Of a stretch of DNA of 64,000 bases, positions 14,101 to 26,950 are shown piece after piece. The stretch's first letter is position 1. Each line of letters opens with the position of its first letter. The notes under the pieces were generated by a model. It was not told the DNA's origin. It made no database searches and was given only the letters and a program-made list of their open reading frames with translations. Source of the DNA: Luscinia megarhynchos (taxonomy: Eukaryota > Chordata > Aves > Passeriformes > Turdidae); the NCBI GenBank assembly GCA_034336665.1, contig CM067570.1:15049502-15113501 (forward strand), written 5' to 3'. A program made the position numbers and the translations under genes.

Positions 14101-17100
14101 TAGCTGATAATGTGTGGTTGGGATGGAGGTCAGTAAGGCAGAGGGAAGACTGCCCTGCCTTGGGGCAAGAAAATGGTCTCTGGACATTCCCAGCCCCACA
14201 CAGAGATGGTCCTTACAGTTCCTGAAATGCAGAGCCAGTACATTTCCTGTGAGGTGGGGGTTGTGCTGCTGTCAGAGGTGCGGGAAGGGATCTCCCTGTC
14301 TGAAGGTATTGTTTCAAGGTGTAGGGAAGCGTTAAGAGGGGCATGCTTCACATACAAGCTTCAAACCCCTAGATGCATCTTGATGCCTGGGCAGACTTCC
14401 GGTGGGAGATGGTTTCTCAAATGGCAGAACCTTTACACTAGGTGTGATGGAGACCTTGCAGCCCTTCCTGAGAATTTCTGTTCCTTGGGGGTGATGGGCA
14501 CTGCCCACTTTCACTGGAAGCATTGAAGTTCCAGCAGGAGCTGTGCTGTCTTGTATGCTTGTTCAGACTGAGGTGTCCCTTCCACAAAACACCCATGGCA
14601 GGGGTGTGACATGCTGAGGAGCTGTACTACATTCATGTATAAACCAGCCATGCATTTTGGGCTGGTTTTGCTGGCAAAAGGGTTATTTTCAGGCTGTTTG
14701 ACCTGATGAACTCAATCCATTCAGGGAAAGCTGGGCTGCCTTCTGCTCATTGCCCTTGGGGAGTGAGGAAACCCCATTTGCTTTCCCAGCATGTTGCTGA
14801 AGGGTTGCAGTGGGAATCACCTTCACTTTGTCTTGTTCAGGAGTTCAAGGAGGGTCGCCGGGCCAGTCACACAGCCCCACAGGTACTGTTCAGCCACAGG
14901 GAGCCACCCTTGGAGCTGAAAGACACGGACGCAGCCGTTGGCGACAATATTGGCTACATCACCTTTGGTAAGCAGGCAGCTCTGAGGCTTGGGGATGTCT
15001 GGGGAGGAGAGAGGCTCCTGTTGCTGCATGAAAAACAGAAAGGAATTCACCTTCCCTGAGTGTTGAAGTGAGCTGTTGAGGGCTGCAAGGACTCTGGGGT
15101 TGCATTCTGTCTTGTGTGCCCCTTTGGAGTGTCCCTTTTCTGTATCAGGTCACCTGAGGTCTGCTGTGGGCAAGAAGATGTGGAAGTGGACAGTGAGCTG
15201 TTTAGTGTCTGCCTATAAAATAAGTTCAGTATTTGGAAGCAAAGAAGAGTGGCTTTGCTGTGATATTTTGGAAACTGGAGGTTTCTTGTGAAAGTTTTCA
15301 TGCAACTGTACTTGTAGGTTGTCCAGCTGCAGGGAGCTGTGCAGTGCTTGATCAGCAGAGGCAGTCAGGGAGCAGCAGCAGAGCAGTGCATTCTGTTTCT
15401 CCAGCTCTGCCTCTGTTCTGGGCCAAACACTGATGAGCCACTTGCCTGCAGAAGTGGTGGCCAGCAGACCCATGGCTTCCCCCTGGGTAGCAGTGTCAAG
15501 AGGAGTCAAAACCTTGCCCTGTTCAAAGTGACAGGTCTCTTCCAGATGATTATTATTAGGGTGTATTATTAGGGTGTCTGAGGCCAGAATTCCTGTAGTA
15601 AGGAGCACAGACATTGCAGGGAAAGGTGAAGATGGCATTGCCCTCCTCTGCTGAAAATGGTGCCTTGAGGCCTGGGCAGCTTTCAGCAATGGAAAGAAGA
15701 GGTCCAAGATGGCACATACTTTGTTCTTGTTGAGACTAAATTTCCCAGTTATCTGATCTGACAGTCTCAGGTGAGATCATCACCCAAACAAAACGTTCTT
15801 TCAGCCCTCAGATTTGGAACACCTAACAGAGCACCACCTTATGGAAAAAGCAAGCTACCTGCTTTGTATCAAAGTCTGTCTATGTTACAGGACTGGCAAA
15901 CTGCCAGGCAAAGATCCACAACCAATTTCAAGACCTCAGGGCAGACTGGATCTTGAAATTGGTTGAGCAGCCTGGGTGCCCTGCTCTGCCTTCCAACTTG
16001 TTCCTCTAATTTTATCTCCCAAGCACTGATACAGCATCATGCAGTTTCCTACAGTTCCTATTGTTTCTGGACACCTGGCCTTGTCTGCATCCTGCTGCTG
16101 TGAGAAATGTGAAAAGTGCTCTTAAGCCTTGAATTTAAAATCACAAGTACTGCTTAATCTTGGTATGTGTCAAGAGTAAAGGGCTCTTCATAGAGAGCAA
16201 GGCAGGGATTCAATGCAGCACACCCTGAAGCCTCCAGCACTGATCCTGACAGCCTTGTTCAGCCTCAGGAGGTACTAATGGTCTGTGTCAACCTCTTCTT
16301 TCAGTGTTGTTCCCCCGTCACACCAATGCTGCAGCCAGAGACAACACCATAAACCTGATCCACACATTCCGGGACTACCTGCACTACCACATCAAGTGCT
16401 CAAAGGTACGAGGGCCGGGGCACACAGGGTGGCTTCAGCCCATCGAACCTGGCTGCTGAAGGGGAGAGGCAGGGGAGAACAGGGTGCCCCTTGAGAACTC
16501 ATTAGGGTCTCCCACTACCTTCCCCAGTTATGCAGGGGGTGGCAAGTGATGCATCATTGCCTTCTCCCTGCTCTGGGACAGAAGACTGTTTTCTTTCTGT
16601 TCTAGCAGTGAAGTAGGGTTTTTCCCTTTTGGATCTGCTTTGTTTCCTTTCTGAGAACAGAAATGAGGGTAATTGTTCAGAGTGACCTGGCTTTGATGTG
16701 TCCTGAAATCTCAGCTGACAATGAAGACAGGATGCTGACATGTCCCCATTTTGTCCTAATGAAACACAGGCCTATATTCATACACGTATGAGGGCAAAAA
16801 CGTCAGATTTCCTCAAGGTGCTCAACCGTGCCCGTCCAGACGCAGAGAAGAAAGAAATGAAAACAATCACGTGAGTAGCAAAGCAGGGCCTGGTCTGCTG
16901 CTCTGCCAGCCACAAGCTCAGTCTCAGTTTGGCATACTATAGTCCAGGGCAGGCTGGGGTTCCATGGGGGTGACCCACAGCTTACTGCCTCATCTGTCGT
17001 GTGAGGAGCCGAGTCTGAGACAGAACCCTGGCAGGTCCTTTGCAAAAGCCTCGTACATGGCCTTTCAAGTCCTGGTATCTGCATTTTCCCTCCACCAAGC

Positions 17101-17677
17101 CCTTGCTGGCATTCCTGGGGCTTTTTCCCTGTTATATTAGAGCTGCCTTGTCCAGCTTTGGGGGTGTCTCCAGGTCACAGCAGATAGAGGAGCCATATCC
17201 TTCCTTGGGGTTTGTGGGCACTGGACTAGGTCTTGCTGCCCAGTGTGTCTGTAGCTCCTCAGAGTAACTGGCTGTCCTTGGCCAGGTGATGGTTGGGGTC
17301 AGGCCATGATGCTGGCTCGCTCCCTTTTGTGAAACAAGCAGCCCACAGCAAAGTGCATGGAGGAGAGCAGTTGTGTAAACAGGTTTCGCCCAGGTCCCTT
17401 ACCTTATCCCAGAGCCCCTTGGTATCCTTTTTTTCTATTTGTCCTGTCATGTCCCCTTTGCATGCTGCTTTGGGGCAGGAGGGTTGTCCCCTCTGCAAAA
17501 GTTAGCCCCTCCCCACAGCCTTGTGACTTGGTTCTGCAGCCAGACCCTGTGAGCTCCAACCCAGCCTGGCTTGGAGAGCCCCACTACATGTGCCCCACCA
17601 CAAGCCCCACAGGCCCCTGGGGCTGTGCTGACCCCTCTCTGCATCCTTTCAGGGGGAAGACGTTCACAACCCGTTAA
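8129..17677 (+). CDS. ARPC2: Actin-related protein 2/3 complex subunit 2 (p34-Arc), 5'-partial
   Basis: Structural core subunit of the Arp2/3 complex, which nucleates branched actin filaments; with ARPC4 it clamps the mother filament. Nine coding exons are visible: 8129-8163, 9125-9237, 11244-11289, 11899-12085, 12514-12607, 14841-14967, 16305-16405, 16770-16870 and 17653-17677, all with GT-AG borders. They total 829 bases; with the missing 74-base first exon the protein is 300 residues, the usual length. Diagnostic stretches are [15 protein letters not shown] in the first exons, [16 protein letters not shown], and the C-terminal TITGKTFTTR before TAA. Human ends in SSR where this ends in TTR. 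The sequence is otherwise close to mammalian ARPC2, as expected of a strongly constrained subunit. The gene ends tail to tail with AAMP. Confidence 0.97.
11316..11345. repeat. (GT)n(GA)n microsatellite
   Basis: A run of GT dinucleotides passes directly into GA dinucleotides, starting about 27 bases inside ARPC2 intron 4, just after the exon 4 donor. It is a simple-sequence repeat and likely length-polymorphic. Confidence 0.9.
15919..15965. repeat. 15-bp perfect inverted repeat, 17-base loop
   Basis: Arm CAACCAATTTCAAGA at 15919-15933 is the exact reverse complement of 15951-15965. It lies in ARPC2 intron 7. The transcript could fold into a short hairpin. I do not recognise it as a known microRNA or transposon end. 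Confidence 0.8.
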
Positions 17678-18068
17678 TGCTGAGTCACCGAGGCTGCCGT
17701 GGAGGATGAAGTTTGGGGCACTTGCTACCTGATAATCGTAGCTTTTAATGTTGCACCTCTGTGGGCTCATAAGGAATTCAAGCAATCGGGGTCTGTTTGT
17801 ACGACAGTTGGGGGAGTAATCTGCAGAAACGAGCTGTGCTTGCGAGGACTCGATCGTTCCAAGAAACAAAACTTTAATTCCAGTTTGATTGACTTAATTT
17901 CTTTTCTTTTTTAATTTTTTTTTTCTTTTCAAGCTGTTTCGCTTTGCAATATGTTACCGGAAGTAAGTTGCAGTATTTCTTATGAGAATAATGCAATATT
18001 AACTTGTTTTCTTCTGAGTATTTGAGTTCAAAACTCCTGTATCTGAAGAAATACTGTTGGGGTTCATT

Positions 18069-18074
18069 AATAAA
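18069..18074 (+). promoter_or_regulatory. ARPC2: Polyadenylation signal of ARPC2
   Basis: A canonical AATAAA lies about 390 bases after the ARPC2 stop, in AT-rich DNA, and is followed by a T-rich stretch. It is the first canonical hexamer on this strand after the stop. Confidence 0.8.
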
Positions 18075-18485
18075 GATCTTTCTATCTTAAAGGGCTGTGT
18101 GGCTTTGGCTTGTCAATGCACGTGACCTTGCCCTGGAAGGGGTGTTTAGTCACAGCCCCAAGGGAGATAATTCCTATATTGTGGAACATATTCCTTCTGG
18201 TGTACTTAGGGGTGCAGAACCCAGATCTGGGAATAGCCTGTTCTGTTAGGGAACTTCTGGACTGTACAGAGCAGGATTCTCCTACCTTCAGCTAGCAACC
18301 TGCACCCTTCCCTCCTATCCTGACCCCCTCATTTCCCCTAGCAGGGAGAGCTAGGATGGGAGTCTCTGCCACTGATCCTCAGGCCATGGTTGGATGCCAG
18401 GGAGATCCCTGAGGAGGGAGCACAGCTCCCCACATCCTCTTCCCCCCAACAAGCAGAGTAGATGGCATCCAATTAAGTGAAATAA

Positions 18486-18491
18486 TTTATA
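18486..18491 (-). promoter_or_regulatory. AAMP: Possible variant polyadenylation signal of AAMP
   Basis: Read on the minus strand this is TATAAA, a known weak variant, about 170 bases after the AAMP stop in an AT-rich patch. No AATAAA or ATTAAA was noticed on this strand closer to the stop. Confidence 0.4.
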
Positions 18492-18661
18492 TAATTAAAG
18501 ACATCTTCATACAAAACGCCTGGCTTGGCCCCTAGATGGTGAGGGCAAAGCAGGGCAGGCTGGAAAAATTACAAAGCACGCACTGGAGAAGGGTGGTGAA
18601 ACCATGTCCCTTGTCCCTCAAGGCGCCAGGCAGCACCAGGACGCCATCCCTTGAGACAGTT

Positions 18662-21600
18662 CTAGCGATCGGGGCGCTGGACGCAGAACACTTTGGCTTG
18701 GTGGTCGCCAGAGGTGGTCACCACAATGGAGGCATCCCTGCAGGGAGACAGGGCTCAGGTGGGGCTGGGGGCTGCCAGTATCCCTGACCATCACCCCTCC
18801 TTGAGACCCTTAAGTCTCAGCATGGACCTAGGTTTGTCCCCCAACTTGGGGATCAGACCACAAGGCCACTCAAGGAAGAGACATCTTGTGATTGGAGCTC
18901 CTAGGCTGCTATCACTGCTCCCTCCACCCAGCAGGGAAGGGGTCCAGGGGTTGCCTGCTCACTTGTTGACGGCGAAGTCGAGGATTTCAGCAGAGTGCCC
19001 TCGGTACTCGCTGATCATCTTCCCCGAGCGGGCGTCCCAGAGCCGCACGGCCCCATCCAGGCTGCAGGTGTACACCACGGCCGAGCTCTCCTCCCACAGC
19101 AGCTGCACGATCCCCGACTGGGGCAGAGACCACACTGGGGACCTCCAGCAAGTCTTAGCTCCCACCCTGTACCCCCACCCCCTCATGGTGTCTGCCATCC
19201 CCACAGGAGAACCAGACCTCAGGGCCAAGCACATCTGCAGACTGCGGCTGCCCTTTGGGGAAGCCCAAGGCTAAGGGAGAAGTACAAATTGGGAACTGGC
19301 CCCTGGCTCTGAGGGAGATCTCCAAAAGGCCCAAAGCCCACCTCCCAGGCCTAGGGAAGCGGGGGAGGGCAGTACCTCGTGTTGGCACTTATGCCTTAGG
19401 CTCTGTGTAGAGAGGTCGTAAATAGCCAGTGTGCCGTCAAGGTAGCCCACAGCAGCCAGTGGCATCCTACAGACAGGGAATAGGCGTTACATGGGACATG
19501 GGGAAGCAGGGATGGAAACATATAACGGCTCCAGGTAAAAAGCAAACCCCATGCTAAGGCTGCAATGTATTGAGATGAGGGACAGCCTGATGGCTGGAGC
19601 CATTAAACACCCTGCTTGGGAAACCCAACAGTACAGCAAGTCAGCAATCAGCCCCCGGTTTGTGAAGAAGATGACCGTGTCCTGCAGGAAAACAGCTCTC
19701 TGGAGAGTATCCCAGCCAAGCAGTGGTTCACCAGGCTAGCCCAGAATCCCTACAGTTGCAGGGAGGACTGAGCAGCTGGTGTCCCTTGACCTCACACCAA
19801 AGTGATCTGGGATCTCCACACCCAGCCGGGGAGGATGGACGCAATGCAGCAGATTGAGCGCAAGAGATGCAAATGGATCTGTATGACAAATCCTGTAAGA
19901 CCTGGCACTGAAGAGGGGCTGTCCCATCACTCACACATTACAGAAGCCCAGCGACTCCACTGAGTTGGACTCTGCCTCCTCGCCCTCACTGATGGGTGCC
20001 TTGGGGGTCACGCTCTCCATCTTGAACACGCACACCACCTGGGTAGAGGGAGGGTGACTATACCCTGAGGGAAGGAGACCCAGATGCACAGAGCTCCCGT
20101 TCGTACTCGACACCGAGTCTGCACCCTCATTAAAACAAGGCGCGGCCCCAAATCCTCAGCTCCCGGGAGCCAACCAGGGAGCTTCCTTCCAGCACCGCGC
20201 CCGGCTCCACCCGCAGCGCGAGGGCGCCGCCTGCCGATGGCCGCACACCGGCCTGGATTTGGGGGGGTCCCCAGTGCTCCTGGCTCTGTCTCCAGCCCAG
20301 CACGTGGAGCCTGGGGCTCCTCAGCACTTGCGGCTCTGCCCTGCCCACGCACACGCACCTTGCCCGTGGCGGAGTTGACCAGCTTGGCGTGACAGTCCAC
20401 AGAGCCAGTCATGATCAAACTGCCATCCTGGTTGCTGGCCACACACGTCAAGGGGTCCTGATGGCCATCCTGGCCTGGGGGGTGAGCAGCAGGGGTAAGC
20501 TTTATCTGTCCTTCCCACACAGACCCGGTGAGCCTTAAAGGACACCATCCTGCAGCCTCCACCCTGCCTGGCTCTGCCAGCACCCCCGCAAGCAACAGCC
20601 ACCAGTGGGGACGGAGAAATCCAGTGCCAGGCTCCCTCCTGCCCTCAGAGGATGCCTCCTCTCCACCCAGGCAGAGGCCAGAGCCCACCAGAAGGGGCTG
20701 ATTGCCAGCTGGGAGTAGCCCAAGCGATAAACCTTTTCCTTACCTTTCAGAACATGCAGTGATGTTCCCTGCTTCAGGTCCCAGATGCGCATGGTTCCAT
20801 CCTCATACCCCACCACTGCTCGCTTCCCTGGGTGAGACAGAGACAGCAGATAGAAACAGGGCCCCCCCCATCCCCCCACCTCTCATTCAGCACAGACTGG
20901 GAGAAGCAGGAGGGCAGATGGCCCACACAGAGCTGGTGACATTTCCCACTCCAGAGAGGCCCTATGCCTCACCATCAGGCAGGATCCTGCCACATGTGGC
21001 TGGGCATGCTGGACCCTGAAAGGTTTTGCACTCCCCACTGGGGATCTTCCACATCCAGGTGTTGCCATCAGCTGTACCAGCCAGAAGCACATGGGCTTGA
21101 GGGTGCCACTCCATCCACTGGACAGAGAGAGGGACAGGCAGCATCACAGAAGTGCTGCCACCCTGCTTGCTGGCTGGGGAGCTCCCCACAGCACCACTCA
21201 CCTCCAAATCCCCCACCTCGAAGGACCACACTTCCTCCTTGGCATCCACCCGCCACACTTTGATAAGCCCTGACATGTCACCTGTGGCCACGAACACAGA
21301 GTCGTGACTGAAGCCAGCACAGGTGACCGAGTCCTTGTGTCCTGCAAACATCAGGGGACAGAGACTGCTCAGGCCAAGCTATGGAAGATGGTCAGGAGCA
21401 CAGCATCAGCTGGAGAAAAATGTGTCCAGATAGACACTGCTGAGAGGGGACACAGCTGTTGGCTGCACCTCACCTGAGCACTCAAACAGGAGCTCTCCAT
21501 CACTCACACGCCACACGAAGGCCTTGTCATCCTCTCCGCCTGTCACTGCCAGCGTGTTGGTCTTGGGGTCAAGGCTCACACAGAAGACAGAAGCTTCACA

Positions 21601-22499
21601 AAAGAGTAAAGAGAGGCTAAATGGCTATGGAGCCGATCCTGCCTCACCTGATATTCCCAGGGGATCCAAACCCCGTGCTGACATGGGATGTCAGCAACCT
21701 CAACTTCCAACCCTGTCCAGTGACAATCAATTCTTCACGTGGGAGAGGAGCAGCACAGGCTTTCTGCCAAGCTTAGGGTCAGCTGCAGCGATGGGACACC
21801 CAAAGGGCTCTTCTGCCAGAGAATAAGGCAGAAACAAGCCCAGGGCGGCTGAGTCCTGATGGCTGTCCCATGAAGGCTGGGGGATAGCAGCCTAGCAAGG
21901 CCCTCTGCACCCCTGGACTCTGGGGAAAGCCAGGATGAGACCAGGTCTCGAGTGGGGTCCCAGCTGCTTCTGCCCGTGCCCAGCACTCACCCGAGTGGAG
22001 CGAGAACGTGACCTCACTGTCGTCCTGTGCCTCCATGCCGTCCTCCACCCCCTCGTCATCCTCCGACTCCCAAGCCTCGGCATCGGCCTCTTCTGCCCCG
22101 TCGTCCTCAAAGTCCACGTCCTCCATCTCCTCGGCCAGGTCATCTGCGGAGGGCGAAGGTCAGGGCGCGGCTCGCGGCCTGCCCGGCTCGGCGGGGCAGC
22201 GGGGTCCCTGCGGGACGGGGCAGCGGGGGATGCGCCATGCCGCCGCGGCCACGAGACCCAGAGCAGGGGACACGACGCAGCGCGGGGAGAGGGGGGATGC
22301 ACCGGCCGGGCCTGGCACTGGGGTGGGGCCGCAGCGCTGCCGGTGCCCCGGCGGGAGGCCGGAGCCCCCGCAGGCCCTGCCCGGTGCGTGGCGCAGGGCG
22401 CCCCGTCTCACCCGGCCCGGGCGGGCCCAGCTCCACCACCTCGATGATCTCCTCGTCGCCGTGCAGGTCCAGCGCCCCCGGGCCCTCCCCGGGCTCCAT
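18662..22499 (-). CDS. AAMP: Angio-associated migratory cell protein, WD40-repeat protein
   Basis: A WD40 beta-propeller protein first linked to cell migration and angiogenesis and also conserved as a ribosome-assembly factor (yeast Sqt1 family). Exons in transcript order: 22412-22499, 21991-22143, 21474-21593, 21202-21341, 20973-21117, 20744-20827, 20359-20474, 19935-20038, 19376-19466, 18963-19117, 18662-18737. All have GT-AG borders and the sum is 423 codons plus TAG; human has 434. Residues 9-24 carry [16 protein letters not shown], followed by an acidic stretch and then WD repeats with motifs such as [30 protein letters not shown] and [15 protein letters not shown]. The protein ends [10 protein letters not shown] as in mammals. 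The ATG at 22499 gives the conserved N-terminus. The gene shares a CpG-rich promoter with the short PNKD transcript. Confidence 0.96.
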
Positions 22500-22768
22500 G
22501 CCGACCCACCCCGCCGCCGCCGCCGCCGCCGCCGCTTCCGCCGCGCGCCCCGCCCCGCTCGATCCCGCCCGCCCCGGCCAACCACGGCCCGAGCCCGCGC
22601 GCGGATCCCGCCCCTTCCGCCAGCAGCACGGGCCGGCCCCGCCCTGCGCGGTGCACTCTGGGAGATGTAGTTTCCTGCTCACATACCTTGCGGCGCCGCC
22701 CGCTGGAAGTCCCCGTGCGGAGAGACTGCAGCTCCCGGCATGCAGCGGAGCCGCCGCATACCGGCACC
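22500..22768. promoter_or_regulatory. Bidirectional CpG promoter of AAMP and PNKD-short with two ZNF143-like sites
   Basis: Only 269 bases separate the two divergent start codons. The interval is very GC- and CpG-rich and has no TATA box. At 22652-22671 the minus strand reads ACTACATCTCCCAGAGTGCA, and at 22725-22743 the plus strand reads ACTGCAGCTCCCGGCATGC. Both resemble the ZNF143/STAF element (ACTACAnnTCCCAGCATGC), common in bidirectional housekeeping promoters. The assignment of the factor is inference from the motif. Confidence 0.75.
22511..22534. repeat. (CCG)8 trinucleotide repeat in AAMP 5' UTR
   Basis: Eight uninterrupted CCG units, read as CGG in the AAMP transcript, lie about 12-35 bases upstream of the AAMP start codon. 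Confidence 0.85.
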
Positions 22769-23700
22769 ATGGCGGCGGCGCGAGGCGGACTGCGGGGTAA
22801 CGACGGGCGGGCAGGCGGGTGGGTGCGCAGAAGCAGGGGGCAACCCCGGGGCGGGGGGACCGAGACCTTTCCGCCAGCACCCTCACAGCACGGCGTCGCG
22901 GAATTCGGCACACGGGCCCGAGACGCAACCCCGCCCCGCCCCGCCCCGCTGAGGAGAGGGCTAAGGGCCACGCCCCTCCTTCGAGCGCCCCCTGGCGGAA
23001 GGGCACGGGACTATGGCAGGGGATGGGGATGGGGATGGACAAGGGAAAGGACAGAGATAAGGGCAGGGACAGGAGCTCTAGGCAGCCCCGGCTCTGCCCC
23101 TCCCTAACGCTCCTGTCCCCGCAGGACTGCTGGTGGCAGCAAGACTTTCAGCGTGTCCTGCCAAGGCCTGGGGGCGGCCGGACCCCCGGGGCACACGGCT
23201 CTTTGGGCAGAGCTGCCACCGGCCAGCGGGACAGCGGGCCGGCCAGGAGCCTGGCAGCCGGGGGCTCCCCGAGGGCGTGGAGTACATCCCCACACGCAAG
23301 AAGGGCAAGAACCCGATGAAGCCGGTGGGGGTGGCCTGGTGAGTGGCTCAGGGCGTGGGAGAGGGTCGGCGCTGGGAGGCTGCGCTGCTCTGTGGGGCCC
23401 GGGGTGGAACAGGGGTCTTGGGGGTCTGTAGTGCTGAGCAGGGCACTGTCCATGCAGCCAGGCACAGCTTGGCACAGCACCCTTGTTTCCCTGCCCACTC
23501 TCTCCCTTCTCCATCTCCTTGACTGCTGGCTGTCCTGCAGGGCCATTGGATTGCCATCTGGCATCATCCTCTTCCTCCTGGCCAAACGGCAAGTGGACAA
23601 AAACCGCCTTGAGCAGCTCAAAATCCGCCGAACAATGATGGAAGCCAACCAGGGCGAGTATGAGACGGAGCGATACAGCAGGGTGGTCAGGGGGGCATAG
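22769..23700 (+). CDS. PNKD: PNKD short isoform (MR-1S type)
   Basis: A small single-pass membrane protein corresponding to the 142-residue mammalian MR-1S product of PNKD, reported at mitochondria and linked to cytochrome oxidase assembly. It lacks the hydrolase domain. Exons are 22769-22796, 23125-23338 and 23541-23700; the frame closes at 133 codons plus TAG. Recognisable stretches are VEYIPTRKKGKNPMKPVGVA, then the hydrophobic segment WAIGLPSGIILFLLAKR, a basic RRTMMEANQGEYE tail and the end VVRGA. The first exon starts at an ATG in good context within the CpG island. Exon 2 ends in phase 2, the same phase as the acceptor at 31348 in the long form, so splicing to the hydrolase exons would keep the frame. 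TMBIM1 lies antisense immediately downstream. Confidence 0.93.
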
Positions 23701-23841
23701 CCAAGCTGCCCCCATCCCCAGGCTGTCACTGCAGCACCTTGGAGCGACTGGCCAAGGGGACAACAGCCCCATGGAACACATGACAGTGGCATCTGCCTGC
23801 CTGTCCAGACCATGAAGTGGTTGTGGAGCTGAATGGGGACA

Positions 23842-23847
23842 AATAAA
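23842..23847 (+). promoter_or_regulatory. PNKD: Polyadenylation signal of PNKD-short
   Basis: AATAAA lies 142 bases after the short-isoform stop and ends this transcript before the 3' end of antisense TMBIM1. Confidence 0.85.
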
Positions 23848-24135
23848 GTGAAACAGCTCAGTCCCACTGTGGTTGCTCCCTCAATGCTCAGCCTCAGGCT
23901 CTGCCTGCCTCAGCAGTGGAGGCCCCAGCTGTTCTGCAGCCAGACTTCTGCCCACAACAGCAGGGGCTACAGGCAGGGGAGGGAGGCCAGGCCTGGAGCA
24001 GTTTGACCTTGGTTTTCCCATCTCAAAGCAGTGTTTGTGCTGCACCAGGCCGCAGCCCCCACTGGGGCTGCCCACAGGTTTTTTAAGGGAGTTGCCATAC
24101 CAGTAAGACTAGGACCATCTGGAAAACTGAAGTGT

Positions 24136-24141
24136 TTTATT
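24136..24141 (-). promoter_or_regulatory. TMBIM1: Polyadenylation signal of TMBIM1
   Basis: Minus-strand AATAAA about 490 bases past the TMBIM1 stop. The short PNKD signal on the plus strand is about 290 bases away, so the two transcripts converge without obvious overlap. Confidence 0.85.
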
Positions 24142-24633
24142 TAGCAAGTGCAACTTTGCCCACATCCGTGGCTGCAGGGCCTCTGCAATGTGAGCTCTGC
24201 CATGAAGGTCCCAGCTGCCCCCTGCCCACAGTGGGCACAGCCACAGCTCAGGGAGGGGGCATGGCCAGCCCCATTTAAGGCACAGAGTGAATGACACCAA
24301 CTGTTCTCTGCCAAAAAATCACAACACGATCCCAGCAGCCACTGCCAGCTCACTGAGCCCAGGCAGGGCCGTGACATTCCGCTGCCAGCACAATGCCATT
24401 GGCACAGCCTTGGTAAGCGGTGCCTAAGCTGGGCTAAACTGCCTAAACGCTGGCAGCCAGGCTCCCCCACTGCCCTCAGAGGCTAACTGGGGGATGATCA
24501 AGGGAAGCCCTTTCCTTAGCAGCCTACAGGTAGGAATGCCAAAGCATTATGAGTCACAGTAAGCAGACTATGCTGTACAGAGACCAGAGGAGGGGTGAGG
24601 GGCAGCTGGAGAGGGACAGGAGGGGTCCCAGGG

Positions 24634-26922
<2,289 letters not shown>

Positions 26923-26950
26923 GCCGGCTCCCCGCGTCTCCCACGGGCTC

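Larger units (their letters stand above)
17678..18661. other. ARPC2 3' UTR, short intergenic gap and AAMP 3' UTR
   Basis: Only 984 bases separate the ARPC2 stop from the AAMP stop on the other strand. This includes the ARPC2 3' UTR, with its polyadenylation signal at 18069-18074, and the AAMP 3' UTR. In human, GPBAR1 lies between these two genes; no receptor-like frame is present here. Confidence 0.85.

Noticed and set aside
22008..22800. Long plus-strand frames of 220-257 codons opposite AAMP exons 1-2
   Set aside because: Antisense to the acidic, Ser/Pro-encoding AAMP exons and CpG island; compositional artefact.
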